Of a stretch of DNA of 64,000 nt, positions 63,939 through 64,000 are shown in pieces. The DNA lies in NCBI RefSeq assembly GCF_900102965.1, contig NZ_FNGM01000002.1:424082-488081 (forward strand), read 5' to 3'. Below the pieces are notes generated by a model. That model did no database searches. It saw only the letters and a program-made list of their open reading frames with translations, and had not been told where the DNA came from. Within the stretch, counting starts at the first letter, position 1. Each line of letters starts with the position of its first letter. The translations under genes were made by a program, and so were the position numbers. Source of the DNA: Paenibacillus jilunlii (GTDB lineage: Bacteria > Bacillota > Bacilli > Paenibacillales > Paenibacillaceae).

Positions 63939-64000
63939 GAAACGCTTACCCCCTATTTGAGATCTGCCCAAAAATTTCACATTAATTTTATAATATTATA

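Overview
The window looks like a Paenibacillus chromosome. It carries the Firmicutes glycolytic operon cggR-gap-pgk-tpiA-gpmI-eno, followed by secG, rnr, smpB and ssrA. It also has CtsR-controlled clpP, several secreted 'stalk' (copper amine oxidase N-like) proteins, and a very large SLH-anchored polysaccharide lyase. The tmRNA tag reads GKQQTNYAFAA. All assignments come from reading the sequence; no database search was run.

Layout. (1) 1-24.7 kb is a mosaic accessory region: a DUF6809-type gene, the C-terminal part of an Rpn-type nuclease gene, a secreted pectate lyase, a stalk protein, a Tet(L)-like efflux pump behind a leader peptide, a CHRD protein, and a MerR/ABC-2 operon. Then comes a 13 kb carbohydrate locus (PL8 lyase, GH130 enzyme, LplABC-type importer, membrane-bound AraC regulator), whose ends carry identical 26-bp direct repeats. 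Small or decayed genes follow. (2) 24.7-25.65 kb is an antitoxin/zeta-toxin pair squeezed between two fragments of the ssrA 3' end. (3) 25.65-46.67 kb is a 21 kb island between a 223-nt ssrA 3' fragment and the intact ssrA gene. It holds a CHAT-protease gene pair, an IetAS-type ATPase/subtilase pair, two serine recombinases plus the remnant of a third, a six-gene operon (MORN, TPR, zinc-ribbon, two unknowns, stalk protein), an XRE regulator, a RadC-like protein, and a primase-helicase module. (4) 46.67-64 kb is core chromosome: ssrA, smpB, rnr, secG, the glycolytic operon, tRNA-Arg, clpP, a GDSL hydrolase, a stalk/DUF3298 protein, a SIMPL protein and an HPr-like protein.

The main theme is repeated insertion at the 3' end of ssrA. 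Three displaced ssrA 3' ends (3.8, 24.7 and 25.65 kb) lie in the same orientation as the intact gene, the pattern left by successive islands entering the same site. Cargo genes lie directly against the fragments and probably use the displaced ssrA terminators. The youngest (rightmost) island looks like a defence-carrying satellite or integrative element: integrases, XRE regulators and a primase-helicase, but no capsid or conjugation genes. The CHAT operon and the MORN/TPR operon are its least familiar cargo and the best candidates for undescribed systems.
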